Below are positions 19,412 to 31,104 of a stretch of 64,000 nt of DNA, piece after piece; within the stretch, counting starts at the first letter, position 1, and the number at the start of each line of letters is the position of its first letter. Source of the DNA: Roseospira marina (GTDB lineage Bacteria > Pseudomonadota > Alphaproteobacteria > Rhodospirillales > Rhodospirillaceae); the NCBI RefSeq assembly GCF_014197855.1, contig NZ_JACIGJ010000001.1, forward strand, positions 62,001-126,000. Direction: 5' to 3'. A program made the translations under genes and the position numbers. The notes under the pieces were generated by a model. That model did no database searches. It saw only the letters and a list, made by a program, of their open reading frames with translations, and was not told the origin of the DNA.

Positions 19412-19885
19412 ATGACGGTTGATCCGGTGTCCTTTCGAAAAGCGCTCGGGTGTTTTGCGTCCGGCGTGACGGTGGTGACGGCTATGGACGCGGCGGGCTC
19501 GCCGGTTGGGCTGACGGTCAGTGCGTTCTCCTCCGTGTCCCTGGTGCCGCCGTTGGTTCTGATCTGCCTCGACCGGCGGGTTTCGGCCCTGGATGCCTTT
19601 GAACGCGGCCCGTTTGCCGTCAACATTCTGGCGGAAGGCCAGCGCGAGCTCTCCAACCGGTTCGCGACGCGGCGGGACGACAGGTTCGCCGCGGTCGAGC
19701 ACGCGCCGGGCCACAACGGGGCGCCCCTGATCGGGGGTGTCGTGGCCGCGATCGAGTGCGATACGCACGAGGTGATCAAGGGCGGTGATCATTCCATCAT
19801 TTTGGGGGCGGTGACCCGGGTGGATGTCACATCCGAGGACCGCCCGCTGCTCTATTTCCGTGGCGCCTACGCCGGACTGGCCTAG
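19412..19885 (+). CDS. flavin reductase family protein
   Basis: This 157-residue protein has the flavin reductase-like split-barrel fold, which binds FMN or FAD and reduces it with NAD(P)H, often for a partner monooxygenase. Family stretches are FRKALGCFASGVTVVTA, VGLTVSAFSSVSLVPPLV and a C-terminal PLLYFRGAYAGL. No monooxygenase is nearby, so the partner is unknown. The ABC transporter operon starts 46 bases downstream. Confidence 0.88.
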   Translation: MTVDPVSFRKALGCFASGVTVVTAMDAAGSPVGLTVSAFSSVSLVPPLVLICLDRRVSALDAFERGPFAVNILAEGQRELSNRFATRRDDRFAAVEHAPGHNGAPLIGGVVAAIECDTHEVIKGGDHSIILGAVTRVDVTSEDRPLLYFRGAYAGLA

Positions 19886-19931
19886 ACCGCAGGCGCACCC
19901 GCGGGCACGGGCGGTAACGAAAGGGACTGAG

Positions 19932-21557
19932 ATGCAGGAGACCCGCCCGATGACGGCGCCGGGCGTGCCGCGCCTGGAGTTGCGGGGCATCTGCAAGAGC
20001 TTTCCCGGCGTCCTGGTCAACGACCGCGTCGATCTGGCGGTCATGCCCGGTGAAAGCCACGCCTTGCTGGGCGAGAACGGCGCCGGCAAATCCACCCTGA
20101 TGAAGATCGTCAACGGGGTTCTTGCCGCCGATTCGGGCGAGGTCCTATGGGACGGGCGCCCGGTTCGTGTCACCAGCCCGGCGGAGGCGCGTCGGCTGGG
20201 CATCGGTATGGTGTTCCAGCATTTTGCGCTGTTCGAGTCCCTGACCGTGGCGGAAAACGTCGCGCTGGGGCTCGACGCGGCGGAATCCCTCGATCACCTG
20301 TCCGAGCGGATCCGGGCGGTATCGGACGGCTACGGGCTTGCCGTGGCGCCGGACCGGCATGTGCATGAACTGTCGGTGGGGGAGCGCCAGCGGGTCGAGA
20401 TCGTGCGCTGTCTGCTGGGCGATCCGCGCCTGATTATCCTGGATGAACCGACCTCTGTCCTGACCCCGCGCGAGGCGCTCGCGTTGTTCGACGTGCTGCG
20501 GCGGCTACGGGGGGAGGGGCGTTCGATCCTCTACATCTCGCATAAGCTGGATGAGATTCGCGTGCTGTGTGATCGCGCGTCGGTTCTGCGCGGCGGCCGG
20601 CTGGTGGCGACGGTCGATCCGGGGCAGGAGACCGCGCGCTCGCTGGCCCGCATGATGATCGGCACCGACGTTCCGGACTTGACGCAACGCCGGGCCGCGG
20701 CCGGCGTCGAGACGGCCCCGCTGCTGGTGGTCGAAAACCTGGATGTCGATCGCGACGATCCGCACGGAACGGACCTGCGGGACGTGTCGCTGGCGGTGCG
20801 TCCGGGCGAGATCCTCGGCATCGCCGGCGTGGCCGGCAACGGCCAGAACGCCCTCATGCGCGTGCTTTCAGGCGAGCGGTTGGTGGCGCGGGCCGACGCG
20901 GTGCGCATCGCCGGCACGCCCGCCGGCCATTTACGGCCGCGTGCACGCCGGGATCTGGGGCTGGCCGTGGTGCCTGAGGAACGGTTGGGACAGGGCGCGG
21001 TGCCGGATTTGAGCCTGGCGGAGAACGCACTGCTGTCGGCGTACCGGCACGGGGGGCTGGTGCGCCGGGGGCTGGTGCACCGCCGTCAGACGCACGGCTT
21101 CGCCAGCCGGGTCATTCACGCCTTCAATGTCATTGCGCGCAGCAGCGACTCAGCGGCGGGCAGTCTGTCGGGTGGCAATCTGCAAAAGTTCATCATCGGC
21201 CGCGAGATCCTTCAGGCGCCCCGCGTTCTGGTCGCCGCGCACCCGACCTGGGGTGTCGATGCCGGGTCGGCGGCGGCCATTCATCAGGCGCTGGTCGATC
21301 TGCGGGATCGGGGCGCCGCGGTGCTGGTGATTTCCCAAGATCTGGACGAGTTGTATACGCTGTCGGACCGCATTGCCGTCATCGCGGGTGGGCGTTTGTC
21401 AGAGAGCCAGCCGACGCATGCCGTGACGGCCGAGGACGTCGGTTTGCTGATGGGGGGCCTGTTCGATAGCGAGGGCGGCGCCGGCACCGCCGTGCGGGCC
21501 GAGAGCGCACCGGCACGCATGGGGCCGAGCAAGGGGGGACCGGCCGATGTGGCCTAG
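19932..21557 (+). CDS. nucleoside-type ABC transporter ATPase with two NBDs
   Basis: This 541-residue protein has two fused ATP-binding domains. The first has Walker A GENGAGKST, signature LSVGERQRVEI and Walker B LIILDEPT. The second has a changed A-loop (GVAGNGQNAL), signature SLSGGNLQKFI and a degenerate B site (VLVAAHPTWGVD), which is usual for this importer class. Together with the next two permeases it resembles the BMP-dependent guanosine/nucleoside importers. The start at 19932 has AAGGG six bases upstream. The gene overlaps the next by 11 bases. No binding-protein gene is present in the window. Confidence 0.88.
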   Translation: MQETRPMTAPGVPRLELRGICKSFPGVLVNDRVDLAVMPGESHALLGENGAGKSTLMKIVNGVLAADSGEVLWDGRPVRVTSPAEARRLGIGMVFQHFALFESLTVAENVALGLDAAESLDHLSERIRAVSDGYGLAVAPDRHVHELSVGERQRVEIVRCLLGDPRLIILDEPTSVLTPREALALFDVLRRLRGEGRSILYISHKLDEIRVLCDRASVLRGGRLVATVDPGQETARSLARMMIGTDVPDLTQRRAAAGVETAPLLVVENLDVDRDDPHGTDLRDVSLAVRPGEILGIAGVAGNGQNALMRVLSGERLVARADAVRIAGTPAGHLRPRARRDLGLAVVPEERLGQGAVPDLSLAENALLSAYRHGGLVRRGLVHRRQTHGFASRVIHAFNVIARSSDSAAGSLSGGNLQKFIIGREILQAPRVLVAAHPTWGVDAGSAAAIHQALVDLRDRGAAVLVISQDLDELYTLSDRIAVIAGGRLSESQPTHAVTAEDVGLLMGGLFDSEGGAGTAVRAESAPARMGPSKGGPADVA

Positions 21558-22647
21558 GCTGGAGGCGCGGCCGGAACGCTCCCGCGTCATGGTGTACCTG
21601 ACACCTTTGGTGGCGGCGGGGCTGACGGCAGTGGCCGGGTTGATCCTGTTCGCGGCGCTCGGTCACGATCCGGTGCGGGCGCTGACCATCTTTTTCATCT
21701 CGCCCCTGACCACGAGCTTCGGTCTGACCGAGCTGATCGTGAAGGCGACCCCCCTTGTGCTCTGTGCGCTGGGCCTGTCGGTCGGGTTCCGGGGCAATGT
21801 CTGGAACATCGGGGCCGAGGGCCAGTTGATCCTGGGGGCCATCTTTGCCGGCGGTGTCGCGCTGGCGGTCGGGGATGCGGAAGCACCCTGGCTGCTACCG
21901 GTGATGGTGTGCGCGGGCATCGTTGGCGGTATGCTCTGGGCCGCCATTCCCGCGCTGCTGCGGACCCGGTTCAACGCGAACGAGATCCTGGTCAGCTTGA
22001 TGCTGAGCTACGTGGCAAGCCTGCTGCTGGGCTACCTTGTCCACGGGCCGTGGCGCGACCCGGACGGGTTCAATTTCCCCGAAACGGCGCTGTTTGGCGA
22101 GTCCGCCCTGCTGCCGGCGCTGGTGGAGGGCACGCGCCTGCACGCCGGGGCGCTGTTCGCTCTGGTGGCCGTCGGGGTGGTGTGGGTGTTGCTGATGCAC
22201 TCCTTCATCGGCTTTCAGGTCAAGGTCATGGGCATGGCGCCCCGGGCGGGCGGCTATGCGGGCTTCAGTCAGGCGCGGGTGGTCTGGCTCGGCCTTCTGT
22301 GCGGCGGTGCGTTGTCCGGGCTGGCGGGCATGGTGGAGGTCGCCGGCCCAATCGGGCAGCTGCACCCGCAAATCTCGCCCGGCTACGGCTTCACGGCCAT
22401 CATCGTTGCGTTCCTGGGGCGGCTACACCCGCTGGGCATCCTGGTGGCCGGCCTGTTCATGGCGCTGACCTATCTGGGCGGCGACACCTTGCAGATCGAG
22501 ATGGGGTTGCCACGCGCGATGACCGGCGTGTTCCAAGGGATGATCCTGTTCTTCCTGCTCGCCTCGGATGTGCTGATCCATCATCGGATTCGGTTCGGAT
22601 CCGGCCCCGCCCGGTCCCGGGCATCTACGCGGACGGGAGGCGCCTGA
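21547..22647 (+). CDS. nucleoside-type ABC transporter permease 1
   Basis: This 366-residue inner-membrane protein has 8-10 hydrophobic segments and belongs to the BPD_transp_2 family. Key stretches are VGFRGNVWNIGAEGQLILGA, RTRFNANEILVSLMLSYVA and GYGFTAIIVAFLGRLHPLG. Its start overlaps the end of the ATPase gene by 11 bases, and its stop lies immediately before the next permease, so translation is coupled. Confidence 0.9.
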   Translation: MWPRLEARPERSRVMVYLTPLVAAGLTAVAGLILFAALGHDPVRALTIFFISPLTTSFGLTELIVKATPLVLCALGLSVGFRGNVWNIGAEGQLILGAIFAGGVALAVGDAEAPWLLPVMVCAGIVGGMLWAAIPALLRTRFNANEILVSLMLSYVASLLLGYLVHGPWRDPDGFNFPETALFGESALLPALVEGTRLHAGALFALVAVGVVWVLLMHSFIGFQVKVMGMAPRAGGYAGFSQARVVWLGLLCGGALSGLAGMVEVAGPIGQLHPQISPGYGFTAIIVAFLGRLHPLGILVAGLFMALTYLGGDTLQIEMGLPRAMTGVFQGMILFFLLASDVLIHHRIRFGSGPARSRASTRTGGA

Positions 22648-22648
22648 C

Positions 22649-23578
22649 ATGGACGGTCTCGACGCCATCGTCGCCCTGCTGGTGGCGACCATCCGCGCGG
22701 CTACACCGCTCGCCCTGGCGGCCGTCGGCGAACTGGTGACGGAGAAGTCCGGTGTCCTCAACCTTGGGGTCGAGGGCATGATGCTGGTGGGGGCCGTGGC
22801 GGCGTTCGCAACCGCCGTGGCGACCGGAAGCCTCGCTCTGGCGCTGCTTGCCGCCATAATCGCCGGCATGCTGGTTGCGCTGCTGTTCGCGGTCATGACC
22901 CTCAGCCTGATGTCGAATCAGGTCGCGACCGGTCTGGCCCTGACGATTTTCGGCATTGGCCTGTCGGCGTTCGTCGGCAAGGATTTCATCGGTATTCCCA
23001 TCGAGAGCCTGGAGTCGGTGTACGTTCCGTGGCTGTCCGACCTGCCGCTGGTCGGCCCGGTTCTGTTTTCCCAGGATCCGCTGGTGTATGCGTCGGTCGC
23101 CCTGACCTTCGCAGTGAGCTGGTTTCTGTATCGCACCCGGCCGGGTCTCGTGGTCCGGGCGGTGGGGGAGAATCATTCCGCCGCCCATGCCATCGGCTAT
23201 CCCGTGATCGGCATCCGCTATCTGTGCGTCCTGTTCGGCGGCGCCATGTCGGGGCTGGCGGGGGCGTATCTGTCCCTGGCCTACACGCCGATGTGGGTGG
23301 AGAACATGACCGCTGGGCGGGGATGGATCGCGCTGGCCCTGGTGGTGTTCGCCACGTGGAAGCCGGGTCGGGTGCTGCTGGGCGCCTATCTGTTCGGCGG
23401 TGTGACCATCATCCAGCTTCATGCGCAGGGCCTGGGCGTCGAGGTGTCCTCCCATATCCTGTCCATGCTGCCGTATCTGGCCACGATCGTGGTGCTGGTG
23501 CTGATCTCACGCGATCAGACGAAAATCCGGCTGAACGCCCCGGCGTGCATCGGCAAGGTGTTTCGACCGGATCACTGA
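22649..23578 (+). CDS. nucleoside-type ABC transporter permease 2
   Basis: This 309-residue permease forms a heterodimer with the preceding protein. It shows the family start [20 protein letters not shown] followed by [11 protein letters not shown], and an EAA-like loop near [15 protein letters not shown]. The ATG is one base after the stop of the first permease. It is the last gene of the transporter unit; no clear terminator follows before the GGDEF gene 97 bases away. Confidence 0.9.
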   Translation: MDGLDAIVALLVATIRAATPLALAAVGELVTEKSGVLNLGVEGMMLVGAVAAFATAVATGSLALALLAAIIAGMLVALLFAVMTLSLMSNQVATGLALTIFGIGLSAFVGKDFIGIPIESLESVYVPWLSDLPLVGPVLFSQDPLVYASVALTFAVSWFLYRTRPGLVVRAVGENHSAAHAIGYPVIGIRYLCVLFGGAMSGLAGAYLSLAYTPMWVENMTAGRGWIALALVVFATWKPGRVLLGAYLFGGVTIIQLHAQGLGVEVSSHILSMLPYLATIVVLVLISRDQTKIRLNAPACIGKVFRPDH

Positions 23579-23675
23579 CGTCGTCGTTTTGTATTAAATT
23601 GTACGCTTTTGATTGATGCCGGGTGTGTCCCCTGTTACAACAGGACACGCTGTCGAATGGTTGTGGGGCGGGCTT

Positions 23676-24401
23676 ATGAGGATTCCAGAGCGGGCGGGCC
23701 CGTCACGTGGGACCCGGGTCTATGGGCGAACGTCCTCGTCGGATGAAGCGGCCGGTACGGCGCGCGGCGAAGGGCTCGACCGGCCCGTCGCCCATGTTCT
23801 CGGCATTCCCGACAGCGATATGACGCCCCCCGTGCAGGCCGCCATGGACCGGCTGCTCGCCGAGGTGAGCCAGCTTCACGATGAGGTGGCGTCGCTGCGT
23901 GAGCGCTTGAACCGCGCGGAGTCCCTGGCCGATACCGATCCTCTGGTGCCGTTGCGGAACCGACGCGCGTTCGTACGGGAATTAGAGCGGATGATCGCCT
24001 ACGCGGCCCGTCCCGGAAACGCCGTCGCGCTTCTCATGGTGGACGTGGACGGGCTCAAGCCGATCAACGATCAGGGCGGGCATGCGGCGGGGGACGAGGC
24101 CATCCGCCAGATCGCGGCGGCCCTGGTCGAATGCACCCGCGGTTCGGATCTTCTTGGGCGCCTGGGGGGCGACGAATTCGGGGTCGTCCTGATGGATACG
24201 GACCGGGCGGGAGCGGAGGACATCGCCGCGCGCATCACCGCCACCGTCGCCGAGCGCGTCGTTCTAATGCCGGACGGGCCACGTCCGCTGTCGGTCTCCT
24301 GCGGGCTGTGCGCTTTCGAGCCCGGTCTGACGATGCAGGATGTCCTGGCCCGCGCCGACGCCGCCCTCTATCGGCAAAAGGCGGCGCGTCCGGCCCACTG
24401 A
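23676..24401 (+). CDS. GGDEF-domain diguanylate cyclase
   Basis: This 241-residue protein makes the second messenger cyclic di-GMP. A short coiled coil (about 60-85, LLAEVSQLHDEVASLRERLN) precedes a complete GGDEF domain (about 88-238) with the intact active motif RLGGDEFGVVL. An inhibitory I-site RGSD lies five residues before it, so product feedback is likely. There is no transmembrane or recognised sensor domain, only a disordered N-terminus. The start at 23676 has no strong ribosome-binding site, so the exact N-terminus is uncertain. Confidence 0.88.
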   Translation: MRIPERAGPSRGTRVYGRTSSSDEAAGTARGEGLDRPVAHVLGIPDSDMTPPVQAAMDRLLAEVSQLHDEVASLRERLNRAESLADTDPLVPLRNRRAFVRELERMIAYAARPGNAVALLMVDVDGLKPINDQGGHAAGDEAIRQIAAALVECTRGSDLLGRLGGDEFGVVLMDTDRAGAEDIAARITATVAERVVLMPDGPRPLSVSCGLCAFEPGLTMQDVLARADAALYRQKAARPAH

Positions 24402-24463
24402 AGCACCGGCGCCGCATGCCGGGTCGTGGCCCGCCGAGGCGGTCCTGCTGTTCCGCACAAAGA

Positions 24464-24498
24464 AACAGCCGCCCGGGAGAGACTCCCGGGCGGCTGTT
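24464..24498 (-). terminator. intrinsic terminator of sodB
   Basis: A perfect 16-bp stem pairs 24464-24479 with 24483-24498 across a three-base loop, and on the minus strand is followed by TTTCTTTGT. It lies 26 bases beyond the sodB stop and may serve the converging GGDEF gene as well. Confidence 0.88.
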
Positions 24499-24523
24499 CG
24501 GTGGCCCCACGGAGCGAGCGGGA

Positions 24524-25123
24524 TTAGGTGGCCTTGGCGAGGTTCTCGTTCGCAAAGTCCCAGTTCACCAGATTCTCCAGGAACGTGGACAGGAAGTCCG
24601 GCCGGCGGTTCTGGTAGTCCAGGTAGTAGGCGTGTTCCCACACGTCACAGGTCAGAATCGCGATCTGGCCGTTGATCATCGGCAGTTCGGCGTTGGGGGT
24701 CTTGGCGATCTTCAGGGTGCCGTTCTCAAGCACCAGCCAGACCCACCCGGACCCGAACTGGCCCGCGCCGCCGGCCTTGAATTCGTCCTTGAACTTGTCA
24801 AACGAGCCAAAGGCCTCGTCGATCTTGTCCTTGATCGCACCGGTGGGCGCACCGCCGCCGCCGGCCTTCATGCCGTTCCAGAAGAAGGTGTGGTTCCAAA
24901 CCTGTGCGGCGTTGTTGAACACGCCGGTGTTTTTGTCCGCCCACGCCTTCATGATCACGTCCTCCAGGGCCATGTCGGCCATGGGCGTGTCCTTGGTCAT
25001 GTTGTTGAGGTTGGTGACGTAGGTGTTGTGGTGCTTGCCGTGGTGGAACTCCAGCGTCTGAGCCGACATGTGGGGCTCAAGCGCCGACGTGTCGTAGGGC
25101 AGGGGGGGGAGTTCGAAAGCCAT
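24524..25123 (-). CDS. sodB: superoxide dismutase [Fe]
   Basis: This 199-residue enzyme converts superoxide to oxygen and hydrogen peroxide in the cytosol. Metal ligands are His27 (FHHGKHH), His78 (WNHTFFW), Asp160 and His164 (DVWEHAYY). Gln75 in NAAQVWNH is the iron-type position, so an Fe cofactor is expected. GAGG lies seven bases before the ATG at 25123. It is a single gene with its own terminator. In a diazotroph it guards oxygen-labile enzymes, but nothing here links it to nif regulation. Confidence 0.96.
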   Translation of the reverse strand: MAFELPPLPYDTSALEPHMSAQTLEFHHGKHHNTYVTNLNNMTKDTPMADMALEDVIMKAWADKNTGVFNNAAQVWNHTFFWNGMKAGGGGAPTGAIKDKIDEAFGSFDKFKDEFKAGGAGQFGSGWVWLVLENGTLKIAKTPNAELPMINGQIAILTCDVWEHAYYLDYQNRRPDFLSTFLENLVNWDFANENLAKAT

Positions 25124-25238
25124 TCTCAACCTCGTCTAAACGTGTGAAACCTGGGTTGGGGGTGCGGGGTCACCAGCGTACATAGGTCCCGTTGATGCTC
25201 CTGTGAAGTGTACAATCGTTCCAAAGGAGGCCGGCCTG

Positions 25239-26144
25239 TTGGGCCAGACGGATGACCGAGACCCAAAAGCGCCCGCCTTGTCCCCCGCCGCCGATGTGGT
25301 GCGGCGGCTGGATCGGGATCGGTTCGTTCTGACACTGATGGCGCCCCCGGCGCGGCGCGAGGCGTTGTTCGGCCTGTTCGCCCTGGCCGCTGAGCTGGCG
25401 CAGGTCGCCGGCCGTGTTCGCGAGCCGTTGATGGGCGTCATGCGGCTCCAATACTGGCGTGATGTGATCGAGGCCGCGGACCCGATCGCCGCGGCGCGGG
25501 GGAATCCGGTGGCGGAGGCCCTGGCCGTCCATACGCTGCCCGCCTTGGCGGTGCCGGCCTTGGGGGCGAGGCCGGGGGCCAGCGGACCGACTCTGCTGCA
25601 CGAGCTGCTGGAGGCCCATGTGAACGATCTGACCCCCGACCCGCCAGCGGACGGGGCCGCCCTGCGCGGACTGGCGTTCGGAACGGCCGGCGCGACGGTG
25701 GAAGCGGCGGGGCTGGTGCTCGGCGCCACGGACGCGGCCAGCCGTGCGGCGGCGCGTCATGTGGGGACCGCCTGGGGCCTCGTGGCGTTGGTGCGCGCCA
25801 CGCCCGTAGTGATCCGCCAGGGGCGCTTGCGGCTTCCGGCCGATGCGACTCGCGCCGCCGGCTATGATCCGGCGGCAATCGTGGCGGGGCGGGACACTGA
25901 GCGGTCCGCGATCCGCGCCGGTGTCCGGGCCGTGCTGAGGCTGGCGGACGCCGAACTGGCCCAGGCCCGGGCGTTCCGAGCCGAAGCGGCGCGATGTGCC
26001 CGGCCCATGTTGCGCCATGGCACGCTGGCGGAGCAGGGGCTGCGGACCCTGCGGCGCGCGGACGGTGATCCGTTCGACGCGCGGGTGATGAGGCTGCGGC
26101 CGCCAACAGGGCGTCTGCTGCTGGCGTCTCTGGTCGGGCGCTGA
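25239..26144 (+). CDS. squalene/phytoene synthase family protein (NDUFAF6-like)
   Basis: This 301-residue protein has the isoprenoid-synthase fold of the squalene/phytoene synthase family. It shows RRLDRDRFVLTLMAPPARRE, LFGLFALAAELA and REPLMGVMRLQYWRD. The aspartate-rich motifs of true phytoene synthases are not evident, and the short form resembles the alphaproteobacterial relatives of the complex I assembly factor NDUFAF6. The start is taken as TTG at 25239, because AAGGAGG at 25224-25230 lies eight bases before it; a GTG at 25203 is the upstream alternative. Confidence 0.75.
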   Translation: MGQTDDRDPKAPALSPAADVVRRLDRDRFVLTLMAPPARREALFGLFALAAELAQVAGRVREPLMGVMRLQYWRDVIEAADPIAAARGNPVAEALAVHTLPALAVPALGARPGASGPTLLHELLEAHVNDLTPDPPADGAALRGLAFGTAGATVEAAGLVLGATDAASRAAARHVGTAWGLVALVRATPVVIRQGRLRLPADATRAAGYDPAAIVAGRDTERSAIRAGVRAVLRLADAELAQARAFRAEAARCARPMLRHGTLAEQGLRTLRRADGDPFDARVMRLRPPTGRLLLASLVGR

Positions 26145-26549
26145 CGGGTGTCCCTGCTGCGCATGCCAAAATAATGTGTCTGCGCGAGCCGTTTTGCATG
26201 GCACACCATGAAGTTGCCGCAATCGGCTGATAGTTTCCCTTAGTACCGGTGGGCCTGTACCGCCCGCCCGTGACACCGCAGGCCTTTTTTGACCTTTGAT
26301 CCCAAGGCGTTGATCTTCGTTCCGTCCAGGCCATGGCGTGGGACGGGGCGCGTCATCCGGTCCTTTTTCGGGTTTCGGTGGGTCGAGATAGATTGCATTT
26401 GATGGAAAAGCGGGGCGCTCACCGTTTCTTGAAAAATCAGCTTGAATACGCTAAAGTACAGGCAGAATATACAATGTTGACGTGAAAGTCCGTGTGTTGG
26501 CGATTAGGAGGTCGTCGCCAAGAGGACGCGGCTGAAACGGAGGCCTATC
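26145..26549. other. intergenic region with a possible promoter
   Basis: These 405 bases show no convincing gene. TTGAAA at 26429-26434 and TAAAGT at 26452-26457 are 17 bases apart and could be a sigma-70 promoter for the small gene at 26550. A 60-codon frame on the minus strand at 26240-26422 has no recognisable features and was left out. Confidence 0.35.
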
Positions 26550-26768
26550 ATGCGGCAAGAGACCTTTACACCCCTTGAGCATGCGGCCGGGGTGGTGGTT
26601 GTCATTGCCCTGAGCATGCTCCTTCATGTGGGTCTGTCCACGGGTCACGGCTTTATGAGCGCCTCGTGGGATGCCATGGCCTTTGCTGACGGCCCAGACC
26701 CGACCATCGCCGCACCGAATTCGGCGGACTGGGGCAATGCTGTCCTACGCCTGAGCGGTATGCACTGA
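26550..26768 (+). CDS. small membrane protein of unknown function
   Basis: This 72-residue protein has one central hydrophobic segment (AAGVVVVIALSMLLHVGL) and is otherwise unrecognised. GGAGG at 26539-26543 lies six bases before the ATG. An intrinsic terminator follows about 100 bases downstream. The good ribosome-binding site, possible promoter and terminator together make a real gene likely despite the lack of a family. Confidence 0.6.
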   Translation: MRQETFTPLEHAAGVVVVIALSMLLHVGLSTGHGFMSASWDAMAFADGPDPTIAAPNSADWGNAVLRLSGMH

Positions 26769-26870
26769 CACGAGTGCTCCCGGACAGGATCATCAGGCGG
26801 GCGGTCCGTTAGAGGGGCATCCCGCAGCGGTCCTGATCCCGACCTGATGGCCGTCGAGCAGCCGCCCGAC

Positions 26871-26901
26871 ACCGGGTCCCCTTGCGGGACCCGGTTTTTT
26901 T
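26871..26901 (+). terminator. intrinsic terminator of the small gene at 26550
   Basis: A perfect 10-bp stem ACCGGGTCCC/GGGACCCGGT with a five-base loop is followed by seven T residues, so it works rightward. It lies just before the converging guaB end. Confidence 0.9.
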
Positions 26902-26923
26902 AGGGGCGTGTGTTTGGGGTAAC

Positions 26924-29275
<2,352 letters not shown>

Positions 29276-29279
<4 letters not shown>

Positions 29280-30334
29280 GCTGAGGCCTCCGCGGCGCCC
29301 ATAAGGTCCATCAAAACACCCTCGCGAATACCCCGGTCGGCAATGCGAAGCCGACCCACGGGCCACATGTCACAGATCGCTTCCAGGATGGCGCAGCCGG
29401 AGACCACGAGGTCCGCCCGCTCCCCGCCGATGCACGGGTGATGAGCGCGTTCGACGCAGCTCATGTGCCGCAGCCTGCGGCTCACCGCCTGGATGGAAAT
29501 GAAATCGACCTCCAGGCCGTCCACGCTGTCGCGGTCGTAGCGGGGCAGGTCGAGCATGACGCCACCCAGCGTCGTGACGGTGCCGGAGGTCCCCAGCATC
29601 TGGATGCTGTCGCCGCTGGCTAGGCGCTCCGCGATGCCGTGGCGGGCGTCGAACGCCGCAAGCGCGGCGAGCACGTCGCCTTTCACGGCGGCGTAGCTGG
29701 CGTCGCACAGGTCGCCGCCGCGCGCCTCCGCGACCGTCACGACGCCCAGGGGCAGCGACGCCATATCGACGATACGGGGTCGATGCGTCGGCCCGTCGCG
29801 GGCGCCGTCGGCCGCCACCCACATCAATTCGGTGCTGCCCCCGCCGATGTCGAACACGACAGCGCCTTGGGTGCCGGCTCGCAGAAGGGGCGAGCAGCCG
29901 GCCAGGGCAAGGCGCGCTTCCTCATTCGGGGGAATGACTTCCAACCGCAGCCCGGTTTCGGTGAAAACGCGGTGCAGGAAAGCCTCTGTGTTGGCGGCGT
30001 GCCGGCAGGCGGCCGTGGCAACCATCCGCGTTCCGGCGACGCGATGGCGGGCCATTTTGCGCGCACAGACACGCAAGGCTTCGATGGTGCGCGTCATGGC
30101 GGCCTCGGACAGACGCCCGCTCTCGTGTAGGCCCTCGCCGAGGCGTGTGATGCGGGAAAAGCTGTCCACGACCCGGAACCCCCCGCGCGGATCCGGTCGG
30201 GCCGCGAGCATGCGGCAGTTGTTCGTGCCCAGGTCGAGCGCGATGAAGATCGGTCGCGCCACGGCGGCCGGATGCCCGCTGGCTGCGGGCGGCGGTGTGG
30301 CGTCGCGAGTCCGGCGGATCGGGGGGGCGGCCAT
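29276..30334 (-). CDS. ppx: Ppx/GppA family exopolyphosphatase
   Basis: This is an exopolyphosphatase or guanosine pentaphosphate phosphohydrolase of the ASKHA fold. It carries IALDLGTNNCRML (phosphate 1), ATAACRHAAN, VFDIGGGSTELMWV (phosphate 2) and GTSGTVTTLGG. The single-domain length matches the short alphaproteobacterial form. The start is uncertain: the ATG at 30334 gives 352 residues and is used here, while an in-frame ATG at 30499 would add a Pro/Ser-rich tail. Neither has a strong ribosome-binding site. It shares a transcript with rlmE. Confidence 0.88.
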
Positions 30335-30615
30335 CGTCGCCGATCCGCTGTGGGCGGTTTCGAACGGCGACACAGATGACGACGCCTCGCCGAAGGGCGC
30401 GGGTGTGTGAACGGGTTCAAACGGCACGGACACTCTCGACACAGCACGGTGTGGGTCGGTACGCTTCCGACTCCGACATGACGGTATCGTAAAACACATC
30501 GTCTCGGCTTGGAATCAGGAATATGGCGGCAGCGTGGCGCCCCGCCGGACTGGTCAGGCCGGGGCCAATCTGATACTGAGAGGCCCAGACGCCACACCGG
30601 TCCGTGATCGGGAAT

Positions 30616-30692
30616 GGCCCCGTAGCTCAACTGGATAGAGCGCCGGTTTCCTAAACCGGAGGTTGCAGGTTCAAGCCCTGCCGGGGTCGCCA
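30616..30692 (+). tRNA. tRNA-Arg (anticodon CCT)
   Basis: A 77-nt cloverleaf with the CCA end encoded. The acceptor is GGCCCCG/CGGGGTC (one G-U pair), the D arm GCTC/GAGC, the anticodon arm CCGGT-TTCCTAA-ACCGG with anticodon CCT, and the T arm GCAGG-TTCAAGC-CCTGC. It reads AGG, a rare codon in this GC-rich genome. No integrase or copied 3' end was seen downstream. Confidence 0.96.
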
Positions 30693-31104
30693 TCTCAGGT
30701 GTTTCATTCACCGTTTTCAAAACGTTATCCGGGACCGTGACGAACGATTCGGTGTCCTTGTCCCGAACGCGCGGACATGGGGTTCTGCGGCGCGCAGCGC
30801 GGCGTGCTCAGGCGTGATGCCGCCAAGCGCGCGTGCGGGGGCTCCAGGATGTGCGACGCATCGTCACGCACGTCGACACCCTCGCGCGTACCGTCGGCGC
30901 TGTCGTGGCCATTGCGGCAGCGGTCCTGCGGTGGATCGACACGAGTTTCGGCCCGCGAGCATGGCGCGCGACCTTCGGATCGCGCCAAAACGGAATCACG
31001 GTCGGACCCTGTCTTGACGCGATCGGCCTTCGGTCTATGCGACCAAAGCAAATCGTCCCCAGTGTGTTGGGGCGTGATCTGGTCCGGATCGCTCGGATTT
31101 TGCT
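30693..31104. repeat. gene-free stretch with dispersed repeat copy C
   Basis: No gene is seen in these 412 bases after the tRNA. Repeat copy C occupies 31045-31106 (on the minus strand AGCAAAATCCGAGCGATCC ... GACGATTTGCTTT). Its right end runs through the stop codon of the RraA-like gene. An inner hairpin (CCCCA...TGGGG) replaces the central part found in copies A and B. The part at 30950-31040 has fragments reminiscent of the distal half of copy B (cgcg...ggaatcac). Confidence 0.7.

Noticed and set aside
26240-26422. 60-codon minus-strand frame in a gene-free stretch, considered as a transposase remnant
   Set aside because: No conserved transposase motif, inverted ends or ribosome-binding site could be seen.
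30616-31104. tRNA-Arg as an integration site for a genomic island covering 31-54 kb
   Set aside because: No integrase gene, no copied tRNA 3' end and no composition change was found in the window.
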